Shown in pieces: positions 18,446 to 27,546 of a DNA stretch of 64,000 bases (position 1 is the first letter of the stretch; every line of letters begins with the position of its first letter). The DNA is from Actinomycetota bacterium (GTDB lineage: Bacteria; Actinomycetota; Acidimicrobiia; Acidimicrobiales; Ilumatobacteraceae): contig VFZC01000001.1 of the NCBI GenBank assembly GCA_016871355.1, positions 62,001 to 126,000 of the forward strand, written 5' to 3'. The notes beneath the pieces were generated by a model. It ran no database searches, was not told where the DNA came from, and worked only from the letters and a program-made list of their open reading frames with translations. The position numbers and the translations under genes were made by a program.

Positions 18446-18828
18446 GCATCGCCGACGAGCGCTACGTGCTGCTCACCACGCTCCGCAAGGACGGGTCGCC
18501 CGTCAGCACCCCGGTCTGGATAGCGCCGCTGACTGGCCGTGACGTGTGCTTCACCACCAGTGGCGACGCCGGGAAAGTGAAGCGCATCAACCGCACTCCC
18601 CGCGTCACGCTCCAGCCGTGCGACATGCGTGGTCGTCTCGAGCCGAACTCGGTGGTTGTGGGTGGTTCGGCCCGGGTGGTCACCGGATCCGACTTCGCCC
18701 CGGTCGAGAAGGCGGTGGCCAAGAAATACGGCATCCAGTACCGATTGGTGGTGTGGTCGGGGGTCCTGACCTCGGTGTTCAAGCGGACCAAGACCGCCGA
18801 TGCCGGAATCATCATCACTCTCGACTAA
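18442..18828 (+). CDS. PPOX-class F420/FMN-dependent oxidoreductase
   Basis: Split-barrel flavoprotein of 128 aa of the type that uses F420 or FMN in actinobacteria. YVLLTTLRKDGSPVSTPVWI is the signature opening, followed by VKRINRTPRVTLQPCDMRG. It starts at TTG, overlapping the helicase stop (TTGA), so it is probably translated by coupling. The physiological substrate is unknown. Confidence 0.85.
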   Translation: MSIADERYVLLTTLRKDGSPVSTPVWIAPLTGRDVCFTTSGDAGKVKRINRTPRVTLQPCDMRGRLEPNSVVVGGSARVVTGSDFAPVEKAVAKKYGIQYRLVVWSGVLTSVFKRTKTADAGIIITLD

Positions 18829-18884
18829 TCAGAACTAAGGTCGGGTCGACGGCCGACCCCACGGCCGCATTGAGGGAGGAATCC

Positions 18885-20138
18885 ATGCTCAGCAAGACCC
18901 GCGGGTCGCTCGGGCTCGCCCTCGTCGCAGCACTTGGCATCGGCCTCGTCGCTTGCGGCGGTGACGACGAGTCGAGCGAACCGGCAGCAACCAAAGCCCC
19001 GGCCGCATCCGAGGCACCGGCTGGAAGCGACGCTCCGGCTGGTACCGACGCTCCGGCTCAAGGCGCGACGCTCGCCAACTTCACACCGTGGAGTGCCGAC
19101 GCGCCCGTCATCGACTGTCGACCCGAAGAAGGACCGCTGAAGGCGGCCTGGATCTACGTCGGCCCCACCAATGACGGTGGTTGGACTCAGCAGCACGACG
19201 TGAGTCGTCAGGCTGTGCAGGACCACTTCGGTGGTGCCGTTGAAACCACCTACAAGGAGAACGTGCCCGAAGGGCCCCAGGTTCTCCAGACGATCGAAGA
19301 CCTGATCGCTGACGGCAACACCGTCATCTTCGGAACCTCGTTCGGATTCCAGGACGCCTTCGTCGAAGCGGCCGAGGCTCACCCCGATGTGTGCTTCGAG
19401 TTCGCCACTGGTTTCAAGGGTTCCGACAACCTGTCGCAGTTCTACGGCGCCGCCGAAGACACCGACTTCCTCGCCGGCATGGCTGCGGGTGCCGCATCGG
19501 CAACCGGCAAGCTCGGCATGGTCGCGTCGTTCCCGATCGGTGAAGTTCTCCGTGGTGTGAACGCGTGGACCATGGGTGCTCGCATGATGAACCCCGACTC
19601 CACCGTGAACGTGGTGTGGGTCAACAGCTGGTTCGATCCGCCGAACGAGCGCAAGGCCGCCGAGGCTCTCATCGCCGAAGGCGTCGACGTGCTCGGTCAG
19701 AAGGGCATCGACTCACCGGCCACCGGTGACGCTGCCAAGGCTGCGGGTGTTCCGTGGGCCGGCTATAACGCCGACCAGAGCGCCAATTACGGCGACGTGT
19801 GGTTGACGGCGACCGCGTACGACTGGTCGATCTACCAGATCCCGCGTCTGCAGGCCATCCTCGATGGCGCCTGGGTTGCCGGTAACTACTACGGCAACCT
19901 GTCGGACGGTTTCGTCACCCTGGCGTCGTTCGGTGATCTGGTCTCGGAAGAGACCCGCGCCGCGATCGCAGCCGAACTCGAGAAGCTGACGGCAACGCCG
20001 GGCTCGCAGTTCACCGGTCCGATCAACGACAACAAGGGCAACGAAGTCCTCGCCGCTGGCGTGAGCCACACGTTCGAGGAACTCATGAGCATGGCGTACT
20101 TGATCGAAGGTGTGATCGGAGACATTCCGGCCAGCTGA
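18885..20138 (+). CDS. BMP-family lipoprotein, substrate-binding protein of a nucleoside ABC importer
   Basis: Extracytoplasmic binding protein of the basic-membrane-protein family (PnrA/NupN-like), which binds purine nucleosides in characterised members. ATG 18885 has GAGGGAGGAA upstream. A signal peptide with lipobox GLVAC gives a lipid-anchored Cys near residue 25; an Ala/Pro/Ser linker follows. The BMP domain starts AAWIYVGPTNDGGWTQQHDV and includes VIFGTSFGFQDAF and AEGVDVLGQKGIDSPATG. It heads the operon with the ATPase and two permeases, separated from them by a strong terminator-like hairpin that may set the high SBP:ABC ratio. Confidence 0.93.
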   Translation: MLSKTRGSLGLALVAALGIGLVACGGDDESSEPAATKAPAASEAPAGSDAPAGTDAPAQGATLANFTPWSADAPVIDCRPEEGPLKAAWIYVGPTNDGGWTQQHDVSRQAVQDHFGGAVETTYKENVPEGPQVLQTIEDLIADGNTVIFGTSFGFQDAFVEAAEAHPDVCFEFATGFKGSDNLSQFYGAAEDTDFLAGMAAGAASATGKLGMVASFPIGEVLRGVNAWTMGARMMNPDSTVNVVWVNSWFDPPNERKAAEALIAEGVDVLGQKGIDSPATGDAAKAAGVPWAGYNADQSANYGDVWLTATAYDWSIYQIPRLQAILDGAWVAGNYYGNLSDGFVTLASFGDLVSEETRAAIAAELEKLTATPGSQFTGPINDNKGNEVLAAGVSHTFEELMSMAYLIEGVIGDIPAS

Positions 20139-20164
20139 CGTTCGACGTCGCAAGAATTGCGTTG

Positions 20165-20193
20165 GGCGGGCCCGCAAGGGCCCGCCTTTCGTT
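20165..20193 (+). terminator. hairpin after the BMP lipoprotein gene
   Basis: GGCGGGCCC (20165-20173), tetraloop GCAA, GGGCCCGCC (20178-20186), then TTTCGTT: a perfect 9-bp GC stem with a stable GNRA loop and a short T-rich tail. It lies 27 bp after the lipoprotein stop and 120 bp before the ATPase gene, so it probably attenuates rather than ends the operon and may protect the upstream mRNA. Confidence 0.8.
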
Positions 20194-20250
20194 GTCCCCC
20201 GCAAGGGCCCGCCTTTCGTTATCTCGCGCAAGGGCCCGCCTTTCGTTTCG
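20173..20250 (+). repeat. three tandem 27-bp units derived from the hairpin's 3' arm
   Basis: The 21-mer CGCAAGGGCCCGCCTTTCGT(T) occurs at 20173, 20200 and 20227, exactly 27 bp apart, with 6-bp spacers that differ (GTCCCC, ATCTCG, TCGTCC). Only the first unit has the matching 5' arm, so units two and three compete for it or are relics of slippage. It is not a CRISPR array: three copies, tiny non-random spacers. Confidence 0.85.
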
Positions 20251-20313
20251 TCCCAAGGTTTTTCGAGGGATGCCACTCAGCCATCTAGGGTTGGGGCGAA
20301 AGGGGGCACCGCA

Positions 20314-21840
20314 ATGACTTCTGCTGTGCGCATGACGGGGATCGTGAAGCGCTTCCCCGGGGTCGTGGCCAATGATGGTGTCGATGTCGACATCCGGGCC
20401 GGCGAAGTGCACGCCCTGCTCGGTGAGAACGGTGCCGGCAAGTCCACGCTGTCGAACATCTTGACGGGCCTGTATCGGCCCGACGAGGGAACCGTCGAGA
20501 TCGACGGCCGGGCGATGCAGTTCTCCTCTCCTCGCGACGCGCTCGACGCCGGCATCGGCATGGTGCACCAGCACTTCCGACTCGTGTCCACCTTCACGGT
20601 GGCCGAGAACGTGGTGCTGGGCGAGTCCGACTCTCCGTTCATGATGGATCAGAGTCGAGTCGCACAGCAGGTGGAAGAACTGAGCAACCGCTACGGCCTC
20701 GCGGTCGATCCCTCGGCTCGCATCTGGCAGTTGAGCGTGGGCGAACAACAGCGCGTCGAGATCGTCAAGGTTCTCTACCGCGGCGCCAAAGTTCTCATTC
20801 TCGACGAACCCACCGCCGTCCTCACTCCCATCGAAGCCGACGCTCTCTTCAAGACGTTGCGCGCCATGGTCGCCGAAGGCCGCACCGTGATCTTCATCTC
20901 GCACAAACTCGACGAAGTGATGAAGGTCAGCGACCGCGTCACGGTGCTGCGTGGTGGCAAGACGGTCGGCACCGTCGAGACCGTCAACACCAACACCCGC
21001 GAGTTGGCCAGCTTGATGGTGGGTCGATCGGTCGAGTTCAACCGAGTCGCACGCAGCATTCCGGCCGACGTCTCACAGACGGTGCTCTCGCTCCGCGGCG
21101 TGTCGGCTCGTGACGATCGCGGTCGCGACGCCCTCCACGACATCTCTCTCACGGTTGGTCGTGGTGAAATCGTCGGCGTGGCCGGAGTGGCCGGCAACGG
21201 TCAGCGCGAACTGGCCGAGGCAATTTCCGGAATGCGAGCACTGTCGAGTGGACACATCGATGTAGCCGGCGAACAAGTGCAATCGGGCCGGGCCCGATCG
21301 GCCATCGCCAAAGGCATCGCCCACATTCCCGAAGATCGCCTGCACACCGGTCTGGCGTCATCACATTCGGTCGAAGACAACTTGGCGCTCAAGAACTACC
21401 GGTCGAGCAGCCTGTCGAAGTTCCGTGTGCTTCGGCGCAAGGCCATTCGCGCTCAAGCCACCGACCTCGTTCAGAACTACGACGTGAAGACTCCCGACAC
21501 CGTGACCCCGGTCCGTTTGTTGTCGGGTGGCAACGTGCAGAAAGTTCTGCTCGCGCGCGAGTTCTCATCGCTACCCAAAGTTCTCATCGCCGCCTCCCCC
21601 ACTCGCGGTCTCGACGTCGGCGCCATCGAAACGGTGCGCGCACGCCTCGTCGAAGCGGCCGAACGTGGTGTGGGCATCCTTCTCATCAGCGAAGACCTCG
21701 ACGAGATCATGTCGTTGGCCGATCGCATCGTCGTGATGTACGAGGGCCGACTCGTCGACGAAGTCGCCGCCGAGTCGGCCGATCGCGAACGCCTGGGCCT
21801 CACCATGGGTGGAAGCACCGTGAGCGGAGGTGCCCGATGA
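20314..21840 (+). CDS. nucleoside ABC importer ATPase (two fused NBDs)
   Basis: Energises the BMP-type importer. The 508-aa protein has two ATPase domains as in RbsA/NupO-like proteins: the first with Walker A GENGAGKST, signature LSVGEQQRVEI and Walker B VLILDEPTA; the second with GVAGNGQREL in place of a canonical Walker A and LLSGGNVQKVLLARE as its signature. This asymmetric pattern is normal for the family. The stop overlaps the first permease start (ATGA). Confidence 0.95.
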   Translation: MTSAVRMTGIVKRFPGVVANDGVDVDIRAGEVHALLGENGAGKSTLSNILTGLYRPDEGTVEIDGRAMQFSSPRDALDAGIGMVHQHFRLVSTFTVAENVVLGESDSPFMMDQSRVAQQVEELSNRYGLAVDPSARIWQLSVGEQQRVEIVKVLYRGAKVLILDEPTAVLTPIEADALFKTLRAMVAEGRTVIFISHKLDEVMKVSDRVTVLRGGKTVGTVETVNTNTRELASLMVGRSVEFNRVARSIPADVSQTVLSLRGVSARDDRGRDALHDISLTVGRGEIVGVAGVAGNGQRELAEAISGMRALSSGHIDVAGEQVQSGRARSAIAKGIAHIPEDRLHTGLASSHSVEDNLALKNYRSSSLSKFRVLRRKAIRAQATDLVQNYDVKTPDTVTPVRLLSGGNVQKVLLAREFSSLPKVLIAASPTRGLDVGAIETVRARLVEAAERGVGILLISEDLDEIMSLADRIVVMYEGRLVDEVAAESADRERLGLTMGGSTVSGGAR

Positions 21841-22940
21841 AATCACCGGTTCGTTTCGAACGCCGTCTCGAACAGCCGAAGTGGCTCAACTGGGCCATCC
21901 CGGTGGTCTCACTGATTACGGCGCTCGTCCTCGGGGCCATCGTTCTCCTGGCCACCGGCAAGAACCCACTCGACGTGTACAGCCGAATCTTCGAACGAGG
22001 TTTCGCCGGCAAGCGCGCGCTGTCCGGATCCATCAAGACGGCCACGCCACTCGCGTTCACCGGTTTGTGCGCAGCCATCGCGTTCCGTATGGGCCTCATC
22101 AACATCGGCGGCGAAGGTCAGTTCTACATGGGCGCTGTCGGCGCCACCTGGGCCGGCCTCGTGTTCGGCGGTGATCTCCCCCCCGGTGCCGTCGTGATCG
22201 TCATGGCGTTGAGCGGCATGGTGTGCGGCGGTCTCTACGCGGCCATCGTCGGCGTGTTGCGCGCGAAGTTCAACACCAACGAGATCATCACGTCGCTGAT
22301 GATGAACTACCTGGCGGCCATCTTCCTCAACTACCTCATCTACAACTCCACGTCGTATTGGCGTGACCCCGAATCGCGTAACTTCCCCGCTGGCAAGCCG
22401 ATTCCCGATCGCGCCGACTGGAACTTCTACGAAGTCGGCGGCATCAAGATTCCGCTCTCCTTCCTGATCGCGATCCTCGCCGCTGCGGCGATCTGGGTTC
22501 TGTACAAGCGCACACGATTCGGCTTCGAAGTGGGCGTGATCGCCGATTCACCGAAGGCCGCGCGTTACGCCGGTATCCGCACCACGTCCACCATCGTGAT
22601 CGTCCTCGCACTGTCGGGCGCTCTGGCCGGTCTGGGCGGAGCGGCCGATGTGGGCAACTTCCGCGGCCTGCTCGACTCGAAGGGTCTGCAGATGTCGGGT
22701 TACGGATACACCGGAATCGTGGTGGCCGCGTTGGCTCGACTCAATCCGATCTCGACGGTGGTCGTGGCGGTGCTCATCGGCGGACTCACCAACGCCGGTT
22801 TCGCGCTGCAAGGCCCCGACTTCCCGAGTGGACTCGTGGGCACGCTGCAGGGACTCATCTTGTTCACCGCGGTGGCCGGTGAGGTACTCGTGAAGTACCG
22901 CATCAGACGCAATCGTCAAGCGGCGGCGGTGCTGGCATGA
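21837..22940 (+). CDS. nucleoside ABC importer permease 1
   Basis: Inner-membrane permease of the BranD/BPD_transp_2 type, 367 aa and about 8-10 hydrophobic helices. The block LINIGGEGQFYMGAVGA is diagnostic of the BMP/sugar permease family, and NTNEIITSLMMNYLA follows. It overlaps the ATPase gene and the second permease gene by 4 bp each, consistent with strict stoichiometry. Confidence 0.94.
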   Translation: MKSPVRFERRLEQPKWLNWAIPVVSLITALVLGAIVLLATGKNPLDVYSRIFERGFAGKRALSGSIKTATPLAFTGLCAAIAFRMGLINIGGEGQFYMGAVGATWAGLVFGGDLPPGAVVIVMALSGMVCGGLYAAIVGVLRAKFNTNEIITSLMMNYLAAIFLNYLIYNSTSYWRDPESRNFPAGKPIPDRADWNFYEVGGIKIPLSFLIAILAAAAIWVLYKRTRFGFEVGVIADSPKAARYAGIRTTSTIVIVLALSGALAGLGGAADVGNFRGLLDSKGLQMSGYGYTGIVVAALARLNPISTVVVAVLIGGLTNAGFALQGPDFPSGLVGTLQGLILFTAVAGEVLVKYRIRRNRQAAAVLA

Positions 22941-23896
22941 ACAGCAACATCTTCGTCATCATCGCGTCGTCGGCCATCTTCTACGGCACGCCGCTGTTCT
23001 TCGCCGCACTCGGCGGCATCTTCACCGAACGCAGTGGCGTGCTCAACCTCGGCGTCGAGGGCACCATGCTTCTAGGCGGCGTGTCGGGTGCATGGGCTTC
23101 GCAACACGTGCCCGGTTCAGCGTGGTTCACGGTGCTCGCGGCCATCATCATCGGCATGGCGGCTGGTGCACTCACGTCCACGCTGCTCGCAATCCTGTGC
23201 GTCACCTTGCGTACCAACCAAACGGTGGCCGGTCTGGCCATCACGATCTTCGCCGGTGGTGTGGGGCTGTCGAGTTACTTCGCCAACATCTGGAAGGTGG
23301 CCGAGGCTCCGGTCGATCGACAAGTGCGTCGCCTCGACGTGTTCGGTTGGGCCGATGCTCCGGTGGTCGGTCCGATTCTGTTCAACCAGACGATCCTCAC
23401 GTATCTGTCGTGGGTGCTGGTGGTACTGGCGAGTGTGTACTTGTTCCGCACTCGGTTCGGACTCCAGTTGCGCGCCGTCGGCGAGTCACCGCAAACCGCT
23501 GACGCCATGGGTATCAACGTTGTGAAGTACCGCTACCTGCACACGATCCTGGGCGGAGCCCTGGCCGGACTCGGCGGCGTGTACTACAGCCTGGCGATCG
23601 TGCCCACGTGGGTCGACGGCATGACCAAGGGAGCCGGCTGGATCGCCATCGCTCTGGTGATCTTCGGCTTCTGGCGCCCGAGCATCACCTTGATCGGGGC
23701 CTACTTGTTCGGTGCACTGCAGTCGCTGAGCTCCACTCTCAAGGCCCGCAACGTGCAGGTCAGTGGCGACGTGCTCGATGCGTTGCCCTTCTTCATGACC
23801 ATCGTCGTCCTCGTTCTCGTGTCGACCCGCTTCGCCCACCGCCGCCTCGGCGCACCGGCGGCCCTGGGCTTTCCGTACGAGCGCGAAGAACGATGA
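22937..23896 (+). CDS. nucleoside ABC importer permease 2
   Basis: Second permease, 319 aa, with the family block SGVLNLGVEGTMLLGG and TNQTVAGLAITIFAGG, then GLGGVYYSLAIVPTWVDGMT. Pairs with permease 1 to form the channel. It overlaps permease 1 by 4 bp, and its own stop is overlapped by the Rieske oxygenase start (ATGA), tying the enzyme to transport. Confidence 0.94.
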   Translation: MNSNIFVIIASSAIFYGTPLFFAALGGIFTERSGVLNLGVEGTMLLGGVSGAWASQHVPGSAWFTVLAAIIIGMAAGALTSTLLAILCVTLRTNQTVAGLAITIFAGGVGLSSYFANIWKVAEAPVDRQVRRLDVFGWADAPVVGPILFNQTILTYLSWVLVVLASVYLFRTRFGLQLRAVGESPQTADAMGINVVKYRYLHTILGGALAGLGGVYYSLAIVPTWVDGMTKGAGWIAIALVIFGFWRPSITLIGAYLFGALQSLSSTLKARNVQVSGDVLDALPFFMTIVVLVLVSTRFAHRRLGAPAALGFPYEREER

Positions 23897-24894
23897 CGTC
23901 GATCAGCAACGTCTCTCCCGCTCTGCGTCGCATCTGGCATCCGGTCGGACGGGTCGATTCCTTCGGTCACACGCCCACCCGCATCGAACTCGTGGGCGAG
24001 GGCTACGTGCTCGTTCGACTCGACGGTCAGCTGCGCGCGTTTCTCGACGTGTGCCCGCATCGGTTCGCTCGGCTGTCGGATGGCGCGGTGATCGACGACA
24101 CCATTCGCTGCCCTTACCACGGCTGGCAGTTCTCCGCCGAAGGTCGCTGTGCTCACGTGCCCGCGTTGGGCGACGACGCCACGCTTCCGCCGGCTCGTCT
24201 CACCGCGCCGCACGTCAAAGAGGCGTACGGCCTGCTCTGGATCGCCCCTGCCGAACCCATCACCGACATCCTCACGATTGCCGAATGGGACGATCCGTCA
24301 CTCGACAAGGTATGGGTTCCGCCGGTCGATGTGGCGGCTGGTGCCGCGCAAATCGTCGACAACTTCCTCGACTTCGCTCACTTTCCCTTCGTTCACGCCG
24401 GCACGTTCGGTTCCGACAAGGACCGCCTGGTGAGCGATTACTCGACAGAACGCACATCCGATGGATGGGGTTTTGTCGTCGAGCACCCACACGTGATCGA
24501 GAATCACGAAGATCCTTTGGTGGCGAGTGGCGAGCACCCGCTGGTTCAGCCGCGCGACATGCGTTACGACTTCCGCGTTCCGTTCACTGCCAACTTGCGG
24601 CTCTTTCTTCCCCTCACCGGCATGGTCAACGCGATCGTCCTGTGGTGTCAACCGATGAACGCGTCCACGACCCGAGTGCACATGGTGATGATCCGCAACG
24701 ACACCCAGACCGACGCCGATCGGCAAGCCGCCATCGATTACGAGTTGGCCATCTTCACCGAGGATCGCCGCATCATCGAACGCCTACCGTCCACCGAGAT
24801 TCCACTCGATCGAGGACAAGTGCACATCCGCTCCGACCGGCACACGGTGGAGTTCCGACGCATCCTGCAGCGCCTGGTTGAGTCGACCGACTAG
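23893..24894 (+). CDS. Rieske [2Fe-2S] oxygenase, alpha subunit (VanA/NdmA-like)
   Basis: Ring-hydroxylating or demethylating mononuclear-iron oxygenase, 333 aa. The Rieske cluster motif C-x-H...C-x2-H is CPHRFARLSD and CPYHGWQFS (about residues 55-80). The catalytic iron site is VDNFLDFAHFPFVHAG, with a D-x2-H-x4-H spacing. The length and single-subunit form fit O- or N-demethylases. The start overlaps the last permease gene of a nucleoside importer, so the likely substrate is an imported purine-like compound, e.g. an N-methyl purine; this is inference. No reductase gene is adjacent. Confidence 0.88.
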   Translation: MTSISNVSPALRRIWHPVGRVDSFGHTPTRIELVGEGYVLVRLDGQLRAFLDVCPHRFARLSDGAVIDDTIRCPYHGWQFSAEGRCAHVPALGDDATLPPARLTAPHVKEAYGLLWIAPAEPITDILTIAEWDDPSLDKVWVPPVDVAAGAAQIVDNFLDFAHFPFVHAGTFGSDKDRLVSDYSTERTSDGWGFVVEHPHVIENHEDPLVASGEHPLVQPRDMRYDFRVPFTANLRLFLPLTGMVNAIVLWCQPMNASTTRVHMVMIRNDTQTDADRQAAIDYELAIFTEDRRIIERLPSTEIPLDRGQVHIRSDRHTVEFRRILQRLVESTD

Positions 24895-25518
24895 GAGAGG
24901 CCAAGTCGAGGCGTACGAACTCGAGGGTGCATTCCGCACCCGACGAGTCGACCATGCGATGGTGCAACAAACCGTCCACGAACGAAGGCGTGTGGGTCTC
25001 GAGACCGGCCGACGTGTCGATTTCCATCGTAAGATCGGCGCCTGGAACAGCGTGACGATGGAAACCGACCCCGACGGCGAATCGAGGAAGACCGTGGTTT
25101 CGCCGTCGACGGGAAACTTCTGCACCGTTTTGCGCCGACGAACGTCGCCGATCGAGCGCGTCTTGACGGTGACGGTGAGTTCGCCATCCTTGAAGTCGAT
25201 GTCGGTGGTGGTGCGATTGAACTCGTCGCTGATCCGCTTCTCGATGTCGGCCGGTGTGACTCCGCGAGCAGCCAACCAATCGCGATACCCGGTGTGGCCG
25301 ACGAACTTCCAGAGTCTGCGCCACGGGTAGATGGGATCGTCGAGTTCGACCTTCTGGGCCTTGGGCTTGCGACGACGATGCGGCGAGAAGGCAGAGTTGA
25401 GCGCCTCGGCCCGTACTCGCTGAGCCATCTTGCCGACGATGGCTTCATCCTCGGTTGGTCGAGCGAATTTGGCCAACGACTTCGTGACGGATCGATGGTA
25501 TCCCACGCAACCCGACAC
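24773..25518 (-). pseudogene. conserved hypothetical gene split by a frameshift
   Basis: Codon choice shows one gene in two frames. From the GTG at 25518 (or 25506) one frame reads PTEDEAIVGKMAQRVRAEAL to SVSIVTLFQ; near 25035-25070 the sensible reading moves to another frame as ADLTMEIDTSAGLETHTPSF and LHHRMVDSSGAECTLEFVRL. Downstream of the shift the original frame uses rare codons (AGA, TTA, CGA). The second frame then runs on antisense to the Rieske gene until a stop at 24773, so the native C-terminus is uncertain. One inserted base would restore FQGADLTMEI. It could be true decay or a base-calling error. Confidence 0.6.
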
Positions 25519-25558
25519 GTTTTCGGCGTCTCTCGGCCGGCTCGCCTAGGGTCGATCC

Positions 25559-26137
25559 GTGACTCGATTCGGTGCCGACTACTACCGGCGCTTCTACGGA
25601 CGTGGTGGAGTCCATGACAAGAACTCCATCGCCCGACTCGCGTCGGCCGTGCACGGTATGTGTGGCTGGTGGGGTGTCTCACCGCGCAGCGTGCTCGACG
25701 TGGGAGCCGGGCCTGGCCTGTGGCGCGACTGGTACCACCGCGAACATCCGAAGATTCGCGTGGTGTCGACCGATGTGAGCGAATACGCCTGCACGAAGTA
25801 CGGACACGAGCAACGCGACATCGCCACGTGGCGGCCGGCCAAGCCCTTCGATCTCGTGATCTGTCACGGAGTGCTGCAGTATCCGAGCGACACCGACGTC
25901 GAATCGGCGATCGAGAACCTGGCCCACGCGTGTCGGCACGTGCTGTATCTCGAAGTTCCGACGCGATCCGACTACCGAACGATCGTCGATCCGTCAGCCG
26001 CCGACATGGACGTGCACCAACGGACCGGTGATTGGTATCGCGCGCGACTCGAGCGGCACTTCATTCAAGCCGGAGCCGGGCTGTGGGCCCGCAAGGGAGG
26101 CCACGTGCTGTTGTACGAACTCGAACGAACGCGCTGA
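25559..26137 (+). CDS. class I SAM-dependent methyltransferase
   Basis: The 192-aa product has the SAM-binding motif VLDVGAGPGLWRDWY (motif I), an acidic strand-2 end in VVSTDVSEYAC, and FDLVICHGVLQY as motif IV. It is short for the family but complete through the last strands (GGHVLLYELE). GTG start, with TAGGGT 6 nt upstream. The target molecule cannot be inferred from neighbours. Confidence 0.85.
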   Translation: MTRFGADYYRRFYGRGGVHDKNSIARLASAVHGMCGWWGVSPRSVLDVGAGPGLWRDWYHREHPKIRVVSTDVSEYACTKYGHEQRDIATWRPAKPFDLVICHGVLQYPSDTDVESAIENLAHACRHVLYLEVPTRSDYRTIVDPSAADMDVHQRTGDWYRARLERHFIQAGAGLWARKGGHVLLYELERTR

Positions 26138-26139
26138 GT

Positions 26140-26174
26140 CTGACACTGGGTCAGACACTGGGTCAGACACGGAG
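26140..26174. repeat. short tandem repeat between convergent genes
   Basis: GACACTGGGTCA is repeated directly after the methyltransferase stop (TCTGACACTGGGTCAGACACTGGGTCAGACAC). GTCTGAC/GTCAGAC arms make a 7-bp stem with a 5-nt loop. It overlaps the 3' end of the neighbouring gene. It may act as a bidirectional stop, but no T-run is present. Confidence 0.45.
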
Positions 26175-27446
26175 CGCGCGGCGAACCGGGCGATCCCAAC
26201 CGGGTTGACCCGTGGGGCGCGGACCAGGCCACAAACGCGGGCCCATCTCCACCATGCCGTGATGCGATCCATATTCGCCGAGCAGATTCAGATACGGCTC
26301 GGCTCCGAATGCTTCGGCACCGCGCACGCCGGTTCCCTTCCACACACCGGTGGCCAGAAGTTCGATGGCGACCACCGGACAGATGGCCGTCTGCCACAGC
26401 ACGGCCTGCGATCCCCACTCGCGCATCGTGGTCTCGTTGTCGGCCACGTGGTACAGGTACACCTCGCGGTGCTCGCCGTACGAGGTGCCCTTCACCCAGA
26501 TGCCCGCGCACGTCGTGCCGTGCATGAGGTGACCGAGCCGGGCCGGATTGGGGAGGACCGCGGCCAGAACGTCGCGCGGTGACACCTGTACGTCACCCAC
26601 CCGGATCGGATCGGTGGAGTCGAGACCGAGGTACGCGAAGGTCTTCAACCAGTCGATGAACTCGGCGCCCAAGCCGTACTTGAACGTGACACGGTTGCAC
26701 TCGACTTCACGCGGAATGAGGATGACCTCTTCGTGCTCGACGTTCACGCACTCGATCGGGCCGATACCCGCCGGGAAGTGGAAGATCTCGGGCTCGCTGA
26801 AGCACTCGGTCGTGAAGAGTCCACGCTCACGCTCCCACACGATGGGCGGATTGAGACACTCTTCGATGGTGGTCCAGATCGAGAAAGTGGGCGCGAAGTC
26901 GTACCCGTCGATCGAGAGGTTGGAGCCATCGCGCACACCGATCTCGTCGATCGTGTCGAACAAGTTGTCGGCGGCGTAACGCGCGAAGATGTCGGACAAC
27001 CCGGGTTCCACTCCCATGCCGACCAGAGCCAACAGACCCTTCTCTCGCCACGCGGTATCGGCATCGAGTTGCTCTTGACCGAGAGGGATTCCGACCTGGT
27101 TGTAGGGGTCGGTCGGGTGCGGCCGACTCAAGTTCATGGCCATGTCGAGGTAGTTGGTGCCAGCCCGGAAGCAGGCCTCGAAGATTTCCTCGTTGAGGCG
27201 AGGGTCGCAGGCGTTGACGACGATGTCGGCCTTGGTACGCGTGATGAGCGCGACGAGTTCGTCGACCGAGCGAGCATCGACCTGCGTGGCCGCGAAGCGA
27301 CCCGGATCATCGAGTTCACTCACCACCTTTTGTGCGGAGGTCAACGAAATGTCGGCGATCGTGAACGAATCGAAGAAAGCGCGTGTTTCAGCGATGGAGG
27401 CCATCGAGGCTCCAACGCCGCCAGCGCCGATCACCAGGATGTTCAT
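26163..27446 (-). CDS. saccharopine dehydrogenase-family oxidoreductase
   Basis: NAD(P)-dependent enzyme of the LYS1/carboxynorspermidine synthase type, 427 aa. The N-terminus MNILVIGAGGVGASMASIAE is a Rossmann fold; VVNACDPRLNEEIFEAC and TNYLDMA follow as in the family, and GMGVEPGLSDIFARYA marks the substrate domain. Family members act in lysine metabolism or polyamine synthesis (carboxy(nor)spermidine). The exact reaction is undecided. It stands alone with about 100 bp on its 5' side. Confidence 0.88.
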   Translation of the reverse strand: MNILVIGAGGVGASMASIAETRAFFDSFTIADISLTSAQKVVSELDDPGRFAATQVDARSVDELVALITRTKADIVVNACDPRLNEEIFEACFRAGTNYLDMAMNLSRPHPTDPYNQVGIPLGQEQLDADTAWREKGLLALVGMGVEPGLSDIFARYAADNLFDTIDEIGVRDGSNLSIDGYDFAPTFSIWTTIEECLNPPIVWERERGLFTTECFSEPEIFHFPAGIGPIECVNVEHEEVILIPREVECNRVTFKYGLGAEFIDWLKTFAYLGLDSTDPIRVGDVQVSPRDVLAAVLPNPARLGHLMHGTTCAGIWVKGTSYGEHREVYLYHVADNETTMREWGSQAVLWQTAICPVVAIELLATGVWKGTGVRGAEAFGAEPYLNLLGEYGSHHGMVEMGPRLWPGPRPTGQPGWDRPVRRALRV

Positions 27447-27546
27447 GAAAAATCAGTCCAATGCGGGGAACGGTGTGAACCGTGCCCTTCTTTCTACCCG
27501 CAAAACGTGATCGAAGTGTGTCACTCGATCGTCAAGAAATGGTTTC

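Noticed and set aside
20173-20250. Possible CRISPR array (27-bp periodic repeats)
   Set aside because: Only three units, 6-bp spacers and an obvious origin from a terminator arm; no cas genes in the window.
24878-25330. 150-aa plus-strand ORF
   Set aside because: Codon use is poor and it is antisense to the frameshifted hypothetical, whose codon character is clearly better.
26140-26174. Intrinsic terminator between convergent genes
   Set aside because: A stem can form but there is no T-run; kept only as a short repeat.
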